From: Pseudaestuariivita rosea
Lineage (GTDB): Bacteria; Pseudomonadota; Alphaproteobacteria; Rhodobacterales; Rhodobacteraceae
DNA: 64,000 bases
Assembly: GCF_017592335.1 (NCBI RefSeq)
Contig: NZ_JACNMP010000001.1
Coordinates: 124,001 to 188,000 of the forward strand
Direction of reading: 5' to 3'
The notes under the pieces are model-generated. The model worked only from the letters and a program-made list of their open reading frames with translations. It made no database searches and was not told the DNA's origin. Below are positions 8,697 through 16,737 of the stretch, piece after piece (within the stretch, counting starts at the first letter, position 1; every line of letters begins with the position of its first letter). Made by a program: the position numbers and the translations under genes.

Positions 8697-10919
8697 ATGG
8701 CAGTAAACCAAGAGGCTGAAAAGCCGGACGACGACGAGTTTGTAGATGAGTTAACGCCGGGCACGAAGTTGCTTCAGGGTCAGTACACCATCACAAAATT
8801 TATCAATAGCGGTGGATTTGGCATCACTTATCTGGCCAAAGACAGCCTTGATCGTGACGTCGTTATCAAAGAGTGTTTTCCAAGCGCATTCTGCCGCCGC
8901 AGCAATACGATTGTTGGGGCGCGTTCGCGTGCACATCAAAGTGAATTCAAGTCAATTGTTAAGCTTTTCGTTCAGGAAGCGAAAAGTCAGTCGAAACTGA
9001 TCCATCCTAACATTGTTGGCGTTCACCAGGTTTTCGAAGATAACGATACGGCCTATATGGCGCTGGATTTCATCAACGGTCGTGATCTGCTTGAGATCAT
9101 CGACGATGAAAAAGTCACGTTGACGCCTGACTCGGTCGTATCGATGCTGCGCAAACTTCTGGGCGCTGTTTCATTCATTCATGAACGTGGTGTTTTGCAC
9201 CGTGATATATCGCCCGATAACATCTTGGTCAGTCAAACCGGCGAACCCATTCTGATCGACTTTGGCGCCGCTCGCGAACAAGCATCGAACAAAAGCCGTG
9301 CTTTGTCGGCTTTGCGCGTTGTTAAGGACGGCTACTCGCCACAAGAATTTTATATCGCGGGCAGTAACCAGAATGACTCAAGTGACCTTTATGCCTTGGC
9401 TGCGACGTTCTATCATGTGATCACTGGCGAGGCGCCGCCTAACAGTCAGGCCCGCTTGGCAGCGATTGCTGAAGATAGCAAGGATCTTTACGATCCATTG
9501 AATGGTCGCATCGATGGGTATCCGCCCAACTTCTTGAAGGCGCTGGATAAAGCCCTTAGCGTGTTGCCAAAAGACCGTATCAAATCCGCCAAAGACTGGC
9601 AGGATATTATTGATGGCAAGGTTTTGGACAATGATAAGCCGGTTGAAGCTTCAATCGCACGTCTTCTGGCCGACGAAAAAACTGGCAAAGCACCAGCCAA
9701 AGCAACTGCACCTGCTAAGCCAGCAGTAAGTGCTTCCCCTCAGGTCAAAGCTGTACTGGCGCCCGCGAAGAAGAAAAGCAAAATGGGTCTCTTGTTGGGA
9801 TCGGTTGCTGTTGTTGCGGTTGTGGCCAGTATTGCTACGTTCCAGTTTATGCCGGGCGACACAACCGAAACAACTGCCAACGCGACACCGGTTGTTGAGA
9901 CGCCGACATCTCAGTCAACATCAGCTGAAGAGTCGGTTATTATTGTAGGACCTGTTAATCAGGCTGCGACTGAAACACCTGTTGAGGCGATTGCCGAAGA
10001 AACACCTGCTGCAGAAGAACCTGTAGTTGTCCAGCGCGTTGCCTCTGTTGACGACTCCGTCGCAGTCGAAGGACAGCCCGCAGATGAAATTGCCGAAGTT
10101 GTTGCCGGTCAGGTGGCCGAAAACATCGAACCGGAAGAAACAGTAGCAGCTGTTGTAGAAGAGACACCGGTTGTAGAAGAGGCACCTGTTGAAGAGGTTA
10201 TATCAACCGAAGAAATTGCACAGGTTGCACCTGAGACAGCACCGGAAATCGTTTTCAGCCAACCGGTTGTTCAGGAGCCATCGAACCTTCAGCAGCGCGA
10301 AACAGGTGTTTCAGTCGCAGAAGATCAGTTCGCGACGACAAGCTGGAATATCGCGATCCCCTTCCAGACCAGACAGAGTCAGACGGACGGTGGTGAATTC
10401 CCGGTCATTTCATCTGTTTCACCCGCAGCGCAAGCAATTCCACAAGGTGAATGGTTGGCCGAAGATATCATTATCTACGCTGTAAATGGCGAATGGGTCA
10501 GCGACGGTGTAACCATTTCAGATATCCTTATGCAATCACCCGATCTGGGTCAGGATCAGTTTGTTTACGCAGACGTCCGAATGAAAATGACTGCAGAAAG
10601 CCAGTTTGAACACAACACTCTGGCGGTGCCGGTGTCTCGTACGCTTGAATTGAAAAACGGTGTCAACATGAACGTCGATTTCATTGATGGTCAATGGCGC
10701 ACAACCGTCACAAGTGTTAATGATGAGACAATGACCGATCTGCGTGCTGGCGATGTTTTGGTTGCTGAAGCCAGCACTGGTCGTGAACTGACCACATCGC
10801 AAAGTCTTGAATTCCTGCTAAGACGTTTTGCACGTGATCAGATCGCCCAGGCGGAGTTCACAATCAACCGGAATGGTCTGCAGTCCGACGCCAAAATGCT
10901 TCTGGCCGAGGGCAGCTAA
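8697..10919 (+). CDS. transmembrane serine/threonine protein kinase with PDZ-like extracytoplasmic part
   Basis: A 740-residue Hanks-type kinase. The kinase domain (about 28-305) has the glycine-rich loop NSGGFG (37-42), catalytic Lys58, HRDISPDN with Asp170, and the DFG metal-binding motif (188-190), so it should be active. A basic, Ala/Pro-rich juxtamembrane stretch leads to one membrane helix (about 363-384). The outer part has a long Glu/Pro/Val-rich low-complexity linker (about 390-540) and then a region with PDZ-like phrases such as EWLAEDIIIYAVNGEW (about 545-740). The layout fits a sensor of envelope state that phosphorylates cytoplasmic partners. It heads an apparent operon with an FHA protein and a PP2C phosphatase, which supply the reader and eraser for its phosphorylations. 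Confidence 0.9.
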   Translation: MAVNQEAEKPDDDEFVDELTPGTKLLQGQYTITKFINSGGFGITYLAKDSLDRDVVIKECFPSAFCRRSNTIVGARSRAHQSEFKSIVKLFVQEAKSQSKLIHPNIVGVHQVFEDNDTAYMALDFINGRDLLEIIDDEKVTLTPDSVVSMLRKLLGAVSFIHERGVLHRDISPDNILVSQTGEPILIDFGAAREQASNKSRALSALRVVKDGYSPQEFYIAGSNQNDSSDLYALAATFYHVITGEAPPNSQARLAAIAEDSKDLYDPLNGRIDGYPPNFLKALDKALSVLPKDRIKSAKDWQDIIDGKVLDNDKPVEASIARLLADEKTGKAPAKATAPAKPAVSASPQVKAVLAPAKKKSKMGLLLGSVAVVAVVASIATFQFMPGDTTETTANATPVVETPTSQSTSAEESVIIVGPVNQAATETPVEAIAEETPAAEEPVVVQRVASVDDSVAVEGQPADEIAEVVAGQVAENIEPEETVAAVVEETPVVEEAPVEEVISTEEIAQVAPETAPEIVFSQPVVQEPSNLQQRETGVSVAEDQFATTSWNIAIPFQTRQSQTDGGEFPVISSVSPAAQAIPQGEWLAEDIIIYAVNGEWVSDGVTISDILMQSPDLGQDQFVYADVRMKMTAESQFEHNTLAVPVSRTLELKNGVNMNVDFIDGQWRTTVTSVNDETMTDLRAGDVLVAEASTGRELTTSQSLEFLLRRFARDQIAQAEFTINRNGLQSDAKMLLAEGS

Positions 10920-10920
10920 A

Positions 10921-11124
10921 ATGTTTCTTGTAGCGCGTACGCCATTGGTGGCCCTGTATATGTCAGTTGTGCCAATACGTAAGAACGTACTAAATAGTCA
11001 GCAATCGGGAAAATCATCTGTTTCCGAGCCTATTGTATCTAGTTCTTCTGTTGTGCATTACCGAAACGAAAGGAATTCGGGTGTAGTTGTGTTGAAAACA
11101 GCCGGCTCATCCAACCGAGAATGA
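10921..11124 (+). CDS. possible small protein of 67 residues
   Basis: An ATG lies one base after the kinase stop codon, with GAGGG about ten bases upstream inside the kinase gene. The frame stays open for 67 codons and ends ten bases before the FHA gene. The product starts with a weakly hydrophobic segment and continues Ser/Val-rich; I recognise no family. The 214-base gap it fills would otherwise be unusually long within this operon. Codon choice is unremarkable, so this may be only untranslated leader of the FHA gene. Confidence 0.2.
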   Translation: MFLVARTPLVALYMSVVPIRKNVLNSQQSGKSSVSEPIVSSSSVVHYRNERNSGVVVLKTAGSSNRE

Positions 11125-11133
11125 GGTGACGAA

Positions 11134-12015
11134 ATGATCAGACGTATCAAGCCTCGCAGTGACGACGGGAAACTGAGGTTTATTCAAGAGCTGGTCACAA
11201 AGAAAAGTGATCAGGCCGCCGCCAAACAGGAACCTGCGATTCAAAAACCGGCGGATCAATCTGCTGCGCCACAACCGATAGCTGTTGCACAACCTGATCC
11301 GTCGCAATCTGCTCGGCCAGAGCAGGTTAATGGGGCAGATAAAGGGATGCCACTCGAGCAGCCGTCTGTTCAAGATTCGGCCAAATCTAATATGTGGGAT
11401 CTGGCAGAAAAGCAAGAACCGCAAGTTGCAGCTGAACAAGCACCAGCACCTAGCAGCTTAACGCCTTCGGCGGCATCTCTGCCGAGCTCAGATATGCCCG
11501 AGGCTGACGGCAGTCGTTCCATGCGCCGCGGTGGCCGCACGAAAACCAGATTGTTAGGCTTTGAACGGTCCAGCGGGCAGCTTGAGGATATCTCTGGTAA
11601 TCCGGTCACACCAGAGCCAACCCGCGCACCCGCTGCAAAGGCGGATCGCTATCCGGTTGGTTGGATTATCGTTCTGAAAGGTCCGGGCCGCGGACACTCG
11701 ATGTCTTTGCAAGCCGGTGTGTCGCAAATGGGTCGTGGCGAAGATCAGGCCGTTCAGTTGGATTTCGGCGATATGAGTATTTCGCGCGAAAACCACGCGT
11801 CAATTGCTTATGATGACGAGCAGCGCAAATTCTTCATCGGCCATGGCGGCAAATCAAACCTTGTCCGCCTGAATGAAAAGCCGGTGCTGAGTACAGAAGA
11901 TTTGTATCATGGTGATTTAATCCGTATTGGTGAAACAACACTGTTGTTTCTTGCCTTGTGTGGCGAGAATTTCTCATGGTCAGAAGAAGAAGCCCCAGAA
12001 ACTACAGACGAGTAA
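11134..12015 (+). CDS. FHA domain protein
   Basis: A 293-residue cytoplasmic adaptor. Residues 1-125 are basic and then Ala/Gln/Pro-rich and probably disordered. A conserved-looking TKTRLLGF segment lies near 136-143. The FHA domain spans about 175-272 and keeps the phosphothreonine-binding residues: GRG near 200, SREN-H at 217-221, and N242 in the distal loop. It should bind phosphothreonine made by the kinase encoded just upstream. The start ATG has GAGGTGA six bases upstream. It lies between the kinase and phosphatase genes, with six bases to the latter. Confidence 0.85.
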   Translation: MIRRIKPRSDDGKLRFIQELVTKKSDQAAAKQEPAIQKPADQSAAPQPIAVAQPDPSQSARPEQVNGADKGMPLEQPSVQDSAKSNMWDLAEKQEPQVAAEQAPAPSSLTPSAASLPSSDMPEADGSRSMRRGGRTKTRLLGFERSSGQLEDISGNPVTPEPTRAPAAKADRYPVGWIIVLKGPGRGHSMSLQAGVSQMGRGEDQAVQLDFGDMSISRENHASIAYDDEQRKFFIGHGGKSNLVRLNEKPVLSTEDLYHGDLIRIGETTLLFLALCGENFSWSEEEAPETTDE

Positions 12016-12021
12016 GAAGCT

Positions 12022-12786
12022 GTGTACGACGTTACGACGGCCATCAGTAGAGGCCAACGGGACTATCAGGAAGATTCGGTTGTAGCCGACTTCAATCTAG
12101 GGAATCCATTTGGATTTGCAGTTCTTGCAGACGGTATGGGCGGCCACGCGGCCGGCGATGTCGCCAGCAAGATTGTTGTGACAGAGGTTTTCAGCGAACT
12201 GAAGTTTCAGTTTGGTGAGCCTGAAGCGCTTGAAAAAGATATCGCGACGGTTCTACAGGATGTCGCACGCTCAGCGAATGATTGCATCAATGCGCATGTG
12301 GAAAAAAATCCCGGACATGAAGGTATGGGGGCAACGCTGGTGGCGCCCGTCCTGTTCGACAGGCGTTTGTACTGGATATCCATCGGCGACTCGCCCCTTT
12401 ATCTGTTCCGTAAAGGGGTTCTGACGCAGTTGAATGAAGATCATTCAATGGCGCCTCAGATTGATGTCATGGTCAAGACCGGGCAGATCGATGAAGAAAC
12501 CGCGCGTAATCATCCTGATCGGAATTGTCTGACGTCGGTTTTGATGGGGGATCGTATTCCCAAAATCGACTGTCGTGTCGATCCAACAAAACTGCAGGCT
12601 GGTGATATTCTTGTTGTGGCCAGTGATGGTGTGCAGTTTCTGACAGATCGTCAGATTCAAACAACGATCAATCGCAACAAACGCAAATCCAGCTCTCAGA
12701 TCGCCGAGGCGTTGTTGGGGGCTGTTCATAAGCTGAAAGACCCGGATCAGGACAATATCTCTCTGACGGTCGTCAAGATTACCTGA
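12022..12786 (+). CDS. PP2C-type serine/threonine phosphatase
   Basis: A 254-residue metal-dependent phosphatase that would reverse the kinase's phosphorylations. The PP2C motifs are all present: RGQRDYQEDS (motif 1 with metal-binding Asp), ADGMGGHAAGD (motif 2), EGMGATLV, WISIGDSPLYL, LVVASDGV and the closing DPDQDNISL. The start is GTG six bases after the FHA stop, so translation is probably coupled. It compares in size with stand-alone Stp/PppA enzymes (about 240-260 residues). No type VI secretion genes lie in the window, so this cassette is not shown to be part of that system. Confidence 0.9.
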   Translation: MYDVTTAISRGQRDYQEDSVVADFNLGNPFGFAVLADGMGGHAAGDVASKIVVTEVFSELKFQFGEPEALEKDIATVLQDVARSANDCINAHVEKNPGHEGMGATLVAPVLFDRRLYWISIGDSPLYLFRKGVLTQLNEDHSMAPQIDVMVKTGQIDEETARNHPDRNCLTSVLMGDRIPKIDCRVDPTKLQAGDILVVASDGVQFLTDRQIQTTINRNKRKSSSQIAEALLGAVHKLKDPDQDNISLTVVKIT

Positions 12787-12800
12787 TCCACTTGCTGATA

Positions 12801-12835
12801 CCTAGAATTGGTCATATATTTTGACCAATTCTAGG
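12801..12835. promoter_or_regulatory. inverted repeat overlapping the GntR gene's ribosome site
   Basis: CCTAGAATTGGTCA (12801-12814) and TGACCAATTCTAGG (12822-12835) are perfect 14-base inverted repeats around a 7-base loop. The core AATTGGT / ACCAATT half-sites resemble FadR/PdhR-type operators, though the spacing is wider than the classic PdhR site. The right arm overlaps the AGGGG ribosome site of the regulator gene. It also lies just after the PP2C gene and could be a terminator, but no T-run follows. Confidence 0.6.
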
Positions 12836-12841
12836 GGTCAC

Positions 12842-13609
12842 ATGCCATTCGAAAAGATAAATCCTGAAAAGCTGTCTCAGTCTGTTGTTCGGCAGATTGA
12901 GCTTCTTATTTTGCGTGGCGTTTTGCATCCGGGCGAACGTCTACCGTCTGAACGTGAACTGTCCGAACAACTGGGCGTTTCCAGACCATCGGTTCGTGAG
13001 GCGATTTCCGAACTGCAGGATAAAGGTTTGCTGACAAGCCGCGCTAACGCCGGTGTCTATGTCGCCGATGTGCTTGGGTCAGCATTTTCTGACGCCCTGA
13101 TCAAACTTTTCGCCACCCATGATGAAGCGGTTTTTGATTACATCTCATTCCGTCGCGATATGGAGGGGTTGGCGGCGCAGCGTGCGGCCGAATATGCCTC
13201 GGATACAGATTTGAAAGTCATCGCCACGATTTTCGACAAGATGGAACAGGCGCACAGCAAACGGAATCCGACGGATGAGGCGCGCCTGGACGCGGAATTT
13301 CATCTGTCGATTATCGAGGCCAGCCATAACGTCGTCATGCTTCACATGATGCGATCGATGTTTGAACTGCTGCGCGAGGGCGTGTTTTATAACCGTCAGA
13401 TCATGTTTCGGCAAAGAACCACGCGCACTATGCTGCTGCATCAGCATCGCGAGATAAATGATGCCATTCAGGCACGTGATCCGGTAAAAGCAAGACAAGC
13501 GGTTGAGGCGCATCTTGATTATGTGGAAGAGGCTTTACGAGGTCAGCAAAAAGCCGAGCACAATGAAAAAATAGCGCGTCAGCGTTTCGAACATGAACAA
13601 AGGCGGTAG
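12842..13609 (+). CDS. FadR-subfamily GntR transcriptional regulator
   Basis: A 255-residue regulator. The N-terminal winged helix (about 8-75) has GERLPSERELSEQLGVSRPSVREAI-type text, and the rest is an all-helical FCD effector domain (about 95-230) that usually binds an organic acid, followed by a charged tail. I use ATG 12842, with AGGGG four to five bases upstream; a TTG seven codons earlier lies inside the inverted repeat. The operator-like repeat at the start suggests self-repression. Its target is unknown; the lactate dehydrogenase gene 6 kb away would suit an LldR-like role, but that is a guess. Confidence 0.85.
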   Translation: MPFEKINPEKLSQSVVRQIELLILRGVLHPGERLPSERELSEQLGVSRPSVREAISELQDKGLLTSRANAGVYVADVLGSAFSDALIKLFATHDEAVFDYISFRRDMEGLAAQRAAEYASDTDLKVIATIFDKMEQAHSKRNPTDEARLDAEFHLSIIEASHNVVMLHMMRSMFELLREGVFYNRQIMFRQRTTRTMLLHQHREINDAIQARDPVKARQAVEAHLDYVEEALRGQQKAEHNEKIARQRFEHEQRR

Positions 13610-13610
13610 A

Positions 13611-13635
13611 AAAAGCCCCAATTTACGGGGCTTTT
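13611..13635. terminator. bidirectional intrinsic terminator
   Basis: AAAAGCCCC and GGGGCTTTT form a perfect 9-bp stem with a 7-base loop. The A-tract and T-tract let it work for both the GntR gene on the plus strand and atpF on the minus strand, which end on either side of it. Confidence 0.9.
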
Positions 13636-13649
13636 GAACGTTTTTCGAG

Positions 13650-14204
13650 TTAGTGCAGTTTTGACTGTACGTTGTCTATCGCATCATTAATCAGAGTGTT
13701 CGCCGTATCGGCCGTCATCTGTTTCGCGATCACGTCCTTAGCCGCCGCGACCGATACAATAATTGCCTGATCACGAACCTCTTTCACCGCAGAGGCTTCC
13801 GCACTGGCGATTTGTTCTTCCGCCGCTTGCAAGCGTCGTGCAACTGTTTGTTCAAGGTCCTTTTTCGCCTGCTCAGCGGCTTCCTCGGCCTCTTGCCGGG
13901 CTTTGGTGACGATGCGTTCTGACTGTTCCTGTACTTCTTTTTGCTTGCGTTCGTAATCTGCAAAAATCTTCGCAGCTTCCTCGCGCAATGCTTTGGCTTC
14001 ATCCAGTTCTGACTGGATTGAGGCCGCGCGTTTGTCCAGCAAATCACCAATGATCTTCGGCACCTTGAAGTAAATCAGGATGCCGATGAAAACAAGGAAT
14101 GAAATCAGAACAACAAAGTCTGTATTAGCCAGCGAAAAGAAAGGCTTATCTGCAGCTGCTGCGGGTGTTGCCAGTATGATCAAGGCTAAGCTAAGCTTTT
14201 TCAT
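13650..14204 (-). CDS. atpF: ATP synthase F0 subunit b
   Basis: A 184-residue stator subunit. A cleavable-looking or membrane N-terminus ([13 protein letters not shown]) is followed by a membrane helix (about 26-46, [18 protein letters not shown]) and a long charged coiled coil that reaches up to F1. It is the last gene of the F0 operon and overlaps atpF' by four bases (ATGA). Alphaproteobacteria carry two different b-type subunits, and this one, next to the shared terminator, matches the second. Length is normal for the family. Confidence 0.9.
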   Translation of the reverse strand: MKKLSLALIILATPAAAADKPFFSLANTDFVVLISFLVFIGILIYFKVPKIIGDLLDKRAASIQSELDEAKALREEAAKIFADYERKQKEVQEQSERIVTKARQEAEEAAEQAKKDLEQTVARRLQAAEEQIASAEASAVKEVRDQAIIVSVAAAKDVIAKQMTADTANTLINDAIDNVQSKLH

Positions 14205-14725
14205 GACATATCCTTCAGACGCGCATTAACTGCCGCATTGACGCTTCTTGCGTCAGCTTTACCGCCAAAGGACGCAACAATTGCTTTCGTTGTTTCCTTT
14301 GCAACCTCGGTCACGCTGTCCATCGCACTTTCGCGAATTTCGCCAATGCGCTTTTCGGACTCAGCCGCCTGGGCCGAAATTTCGGCATCGGCTTTCGCGA
14401 TCGCCTGATCCAGATCGGCCTGAATTTCGGCTTTGGCCTCGGCAACAATGCGCTGTGCCTCGGTACGGGCGTCTGCCAAAGCTTTGTTATAAGCTTCTTC
14501 GGCCTCTTTCGCCTTCAACTTGTATTCTTCGGCTGCAGCAATATCGTTCGTGATACTTCCCTGGCGTTCAGCCAGAACCGCCCCGATCCGCGGCAAGGCC
14601 ACGCGGGACAGAATAAAATAAATCACAACAATTGTGACAACCAGCCAAAAGATCTGGTTCGGAAATGTTGAGAAATCGAGCTGTGGCATACCCACAGCTT
14701 CGGCTGCTCCGCTTTCTGTTGCCAT
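14201..14725 (-). CDS. atpG: ATP synthase F0 subunit b'
   Basis: A 174-residue second stator subunit (b', called atpG or atpF2). One membrane helix (about 22-45, [21 protein letters not shown]) is followed by [13 protein letters not shown] and a long Ala/Glu/Lys coiled coil. Together with AtpF it would form the b-b' heterodimer found in photosynthetic bacteria and their relatives. A GC-rich hairpin separates it from atpE, and it overlaps atpF by four bases. Confidence 0.9.
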   Translation of the reverse strand: MATESGAAEAVGMPQLDFSTFPNQIFWLVVTIVVIYFILSRVALPRIGAVLAERQGSITNDIAAAEEYKLKAKEAEEAYNKALADARTEAQRIVAEAKAEIQADLDQAIAKADAEISAQAAESEKRIGEIRESAMDSVTEVAKETTKAIVASFGGKADARSVNAAVNARLKDMS

Positions 14726-14750
14726 CTTGGCCTCCTGAAACCTTTGTCAC

Positions 14751-14772
14751 TGCGGGGCTATGCCGCCCCGCA
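14751..14772 (-). other. hairpin between atpE and atpF'
   Basis: TGCGGGGC and GCCCCGCA form a perfect 8-bp stem with a 6-base loop just after the atpE stop. In F0 operons such intercistronic hairpins stabilise the atpE segment or thin transcription, which suits the need for many more c subunits than b subunits. Function here is inferred. Confidence 0.6.
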
Positions 14773-14795
14773 AGCAAGAAACTGGTTTACCAGGA

Positions 14796-15032
14796 TTAGA
14801 CAGCAAACATCAGCAGAAGTGCAACCAGGAACGAGAAGATGCCCAGAGCTTCTGCAAATGCGATGCCGATAAACAGTGTTGCTGTTTGACCAGCAGCGGC
14901 AGATGGGTTGCGAAGTGCACCGGCCAGGAAGTTACCGGCAACATTGCCCACCCCCATAGCAGCCAGACCCATGCCGAATGCCGACAGGCCTGCGCCGATG
15001 AATTTACCCATTTCTGCGATATCGCCTTCCAT
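14796..15032 (-). CDS. atpE: ATP synthase F0 subunit c
   Basis: A 78-residue proteolipid that forms the rotor ring. Two membrane helices flank the polar loop R41-N-P43, and the proton-carrying carboxylate is E61 in [11 protein letters not shown]. No sodium-binding signature is apparent, so proton coupling is expected. Two in-frame ATGs lie close together; AAGGAG is only one base from the first but seven from the second, so the start is 15032, and the product MEGDIAEM then matches the family start. Confidence 0.95.
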   Translation of the reverse strand: MEGDIAEMGKFIGAGLSAFGMGLAAMGVGNVAGNFLAGALRNPSAAAGQTATLFIGIAFAEALGIFSFLVALLLMFAV

Positions 15033-15083
15033 GATCATTCTCCTTGAGTTGGAATAGCTAGTATTTGCGGGAAAACCTGTGTG

Positions 15084-15833
15084 TCAGTGATGCGGATGAA
15101 GAGCATCCTTTAGGTAAACACAGGTCAGAATTGTGAAGACATAGGCCTGGATAAACGACACCAGAACCTCAAGCCCGTACATCGCTGTGACCCCCAGGAT
15201 TGCCAGGGGCGACAGCGCGACAGCAGCGGCAAAGGTCGCGAAGACCTTAATCACCGCGTGGCCGGCGGTCATGTTACCGGCAAGCCGGATCGAATGGCTG
15301 ACGGGGCGTACGAAATAAGAGATTATCTCGATAATTGCCAGAACCGGACGGATTGCCAGTGGTGCGGAAGATACCCAGAACAACGACAGGAATGACGCAC
15401 CATTTTTGACAAAGCCAAGAATGGTCACGGCAAAGAATACTGCGAAAGCCAGCGTTGCTGTCACCGCGATATGGGATGTTGTCGTGAATGCCATTGGCAC
15501 AAGGCCAAGGAAATTGGCGAAAAGCACAAATAAAAACAGTGTCATGATATATGGGAAATATTTGACGCCATCTTTACCGGTCACGTCTTCGACCATTTTG
15601 TAGATAAAGCCATATGTCAGTTCGGCGATCGATTGTGACCGTGACGGTATCGTTGCGCGTTTGCGGGTTGTCACAACCAAAAGAAGAACGACGCATAGAA
15701 CAGTCAGTGCCATCCAGAAGGTGACATTCGTCGGCGTGTACCAATGAATTTCTGTTCCGCCAAACAGTGGTTTGACGATAAACTGATCCATAGGGTGAAA
15801 ACTGAAAACGCTACCGCTTTCTTCCGTCGCCAC
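15084..15833 (-). CDS. atpB: ATP synthase F0 subunit a
   Basis: A 249-residue membrane subunit forming the proton half-channels. It is very hydrophobic with about five to six helices. The essential arginine sits in [17 protein letters not shown], and the C-terminal helix [18 protein letters not shown] carries the conserved Gln and Tyr. It lies one base downstream of atpI and 51 bases upstream of atpE. The length is standard. Confidence 0.95.
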   Translation of the reverse strand: MATEESGSVFSFHPMDQFIVKPLFGGTEIHWYTPTNVTFWMALTVLCVVLLLVVTTRKRATIPSRSQSIAELTYGFIYKMVEDVTGKDGVKYFPYIMTLFLFVLFANFLGLVPMAFTTTSHIAVTATLAFAVFFAVTILGFVKNGASFLSLFWVSSAPLAIRPVLAIIEIISYFVRPVSHSIRLAGNMTAGHAVIKVFATFAAAVALSPLAILGVTAMYGLEVLVSFIQAYVFTILTCVYLKDALHPHH

Positions 15834-15834
15834 G

Positions 15835-16164
15835 TTAATCCCCTTTGTCTTCGCCAGCCTCTTTGGCCAGATGTTTGTCTTGAATTTCTTTGGCCGAGCG
15901 CATCATGGTTTTTACGCCCGCAAAGAAACCCAGCAGTATGAACAGCACCAGAAATATAGGAGTTGTCCCAAAAAGACGGTCCAACCCGTATCCTATGCCA
16001 AAACCGATCAGAAGACCGGCAACCAACTCTATTACCATCCGCCAGGCCAGTTGCGCCTGAGAATAGTGTTCGTCCACTCGTGGCGGCGGCTCTTGCGACT
16101 TTTTCATCGCTTTGATCCGTTGTTCCAGCGCTTCTATCCGCGCCTTTTCGGGATCATTTGCCAT
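15835..16164 (-). CDS. atpI: AtpI-like F0 assembly protein
   Basis: A 109-residue protein with a charged N-terminal half ([17 protein letters not shown]) and two membrane helices (about 45-66 and 70-92), the second with the glycine-rich [15 protein letters not shown] pattern. AtpI helps assemble the c ring or handles cation uptake during assembly. It leads the F0 operon, whose promoter should lie in the AT-rich 203 bases between 16165 and 16367. The F1 genes are not in this window, as expected for Rhodobacterales. Confidence 0.85.
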   Translation of the reverse strand: MANDPEKARIEALEQRIKAMKKSQEPPPRVDEHYSQAQLAWRMVIELVAGLLIGFGIGYGLDRLFGTTPIFLVLFILLGFFAGVKTMMRSAKEIQDKHLAKEAGEDKGD

Positions 16165-16367
16165 CGCCCAACCTTTCGGACATTTATCGTAGTGCTAGTC
16201 GTAGCCGCGGTCCGAGTCAAGGCGGGTCCAGGCTTTATAAGTTATTGAAAGTATTGTAATTATTTTTATCTATTGGGTACCTAAGGGGCTAAACAGCTGA
16301 AATCGGGACGATCACGATATTCAACCAAATGGTTGACGATTTATGCATGCTCTGATTAGCAAACCGG

Positions 16368-16697
16368 GTGGAAAACCGCCTTGACCTTACTTTTGCCGCG
16401 CTTGCAGATCCAACCAGACGCGCCATTCTGATCATGTTGTTGGAAGACGACATGGCTGTTACCGATGTAGCCGACCCTTTTGAGATGTCACTGGCTGCGA
16501 TTTCAAAGCACCTGACCATTCTGACCCGTGCCGGTCTGATCAGCCAGGAAAAGCGTGGGCGGGTAAAGTGGTGCAAGCTGGAACCTGATGCCCTGCGTGA
16601 GGCCAGCATATGGATGCAAAGCTTTGGCCAGTTCGAAGCCGTCAATCTCGATGCCTTCGAACGTTTTCTGGAAACCGAACTGAAGTCCGTCGAATAA
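16368..16697 (+). CDS. ArsR-family winged-helix regulator
   Basis: A 109-residue DNA-binding protein. It begins with the family phrase LTFAALADPTRRAIL and the recognition helix is in SLAAISKHLTILTRAGL, followed by the wing EKRGRVKWCKL. No cysteine cluster typical of metal-sensing ArsR members is seen; it is closer to the SdpR/YczG-like branch often paired with START-domain proteins, but no such partner is adjacent. The start used is GTG 16368 with no clear ribosome site. An in-frame ATG at 16329 reads MVDDLCML then TGA before rejoining this frame, suggesting that the true 5' end may have been interrupted. Confidence 0.75.
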   Translation: MENRLDLTFAALADPTRRAILIMLLEDDMAVTDVADPFEMSLAAISKHLTILTRAGLISQEKRGRVKWCKLEPDALREASIWMQSFGQFEAVNLDAFERFLETELKSVE

Positions 16698-16737
16698 TCG
16701 TTACCAAGGCGTCTTTTTCTGTCAGCACTGAATATAT

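Noticed and set aside
8697-12786. Part of a type VI secretion locus
   Set aside because: Only the kinase/FHA/phosphatase trio is present; no tss structural genes, Hcp, VgrG or ClpV in the window.
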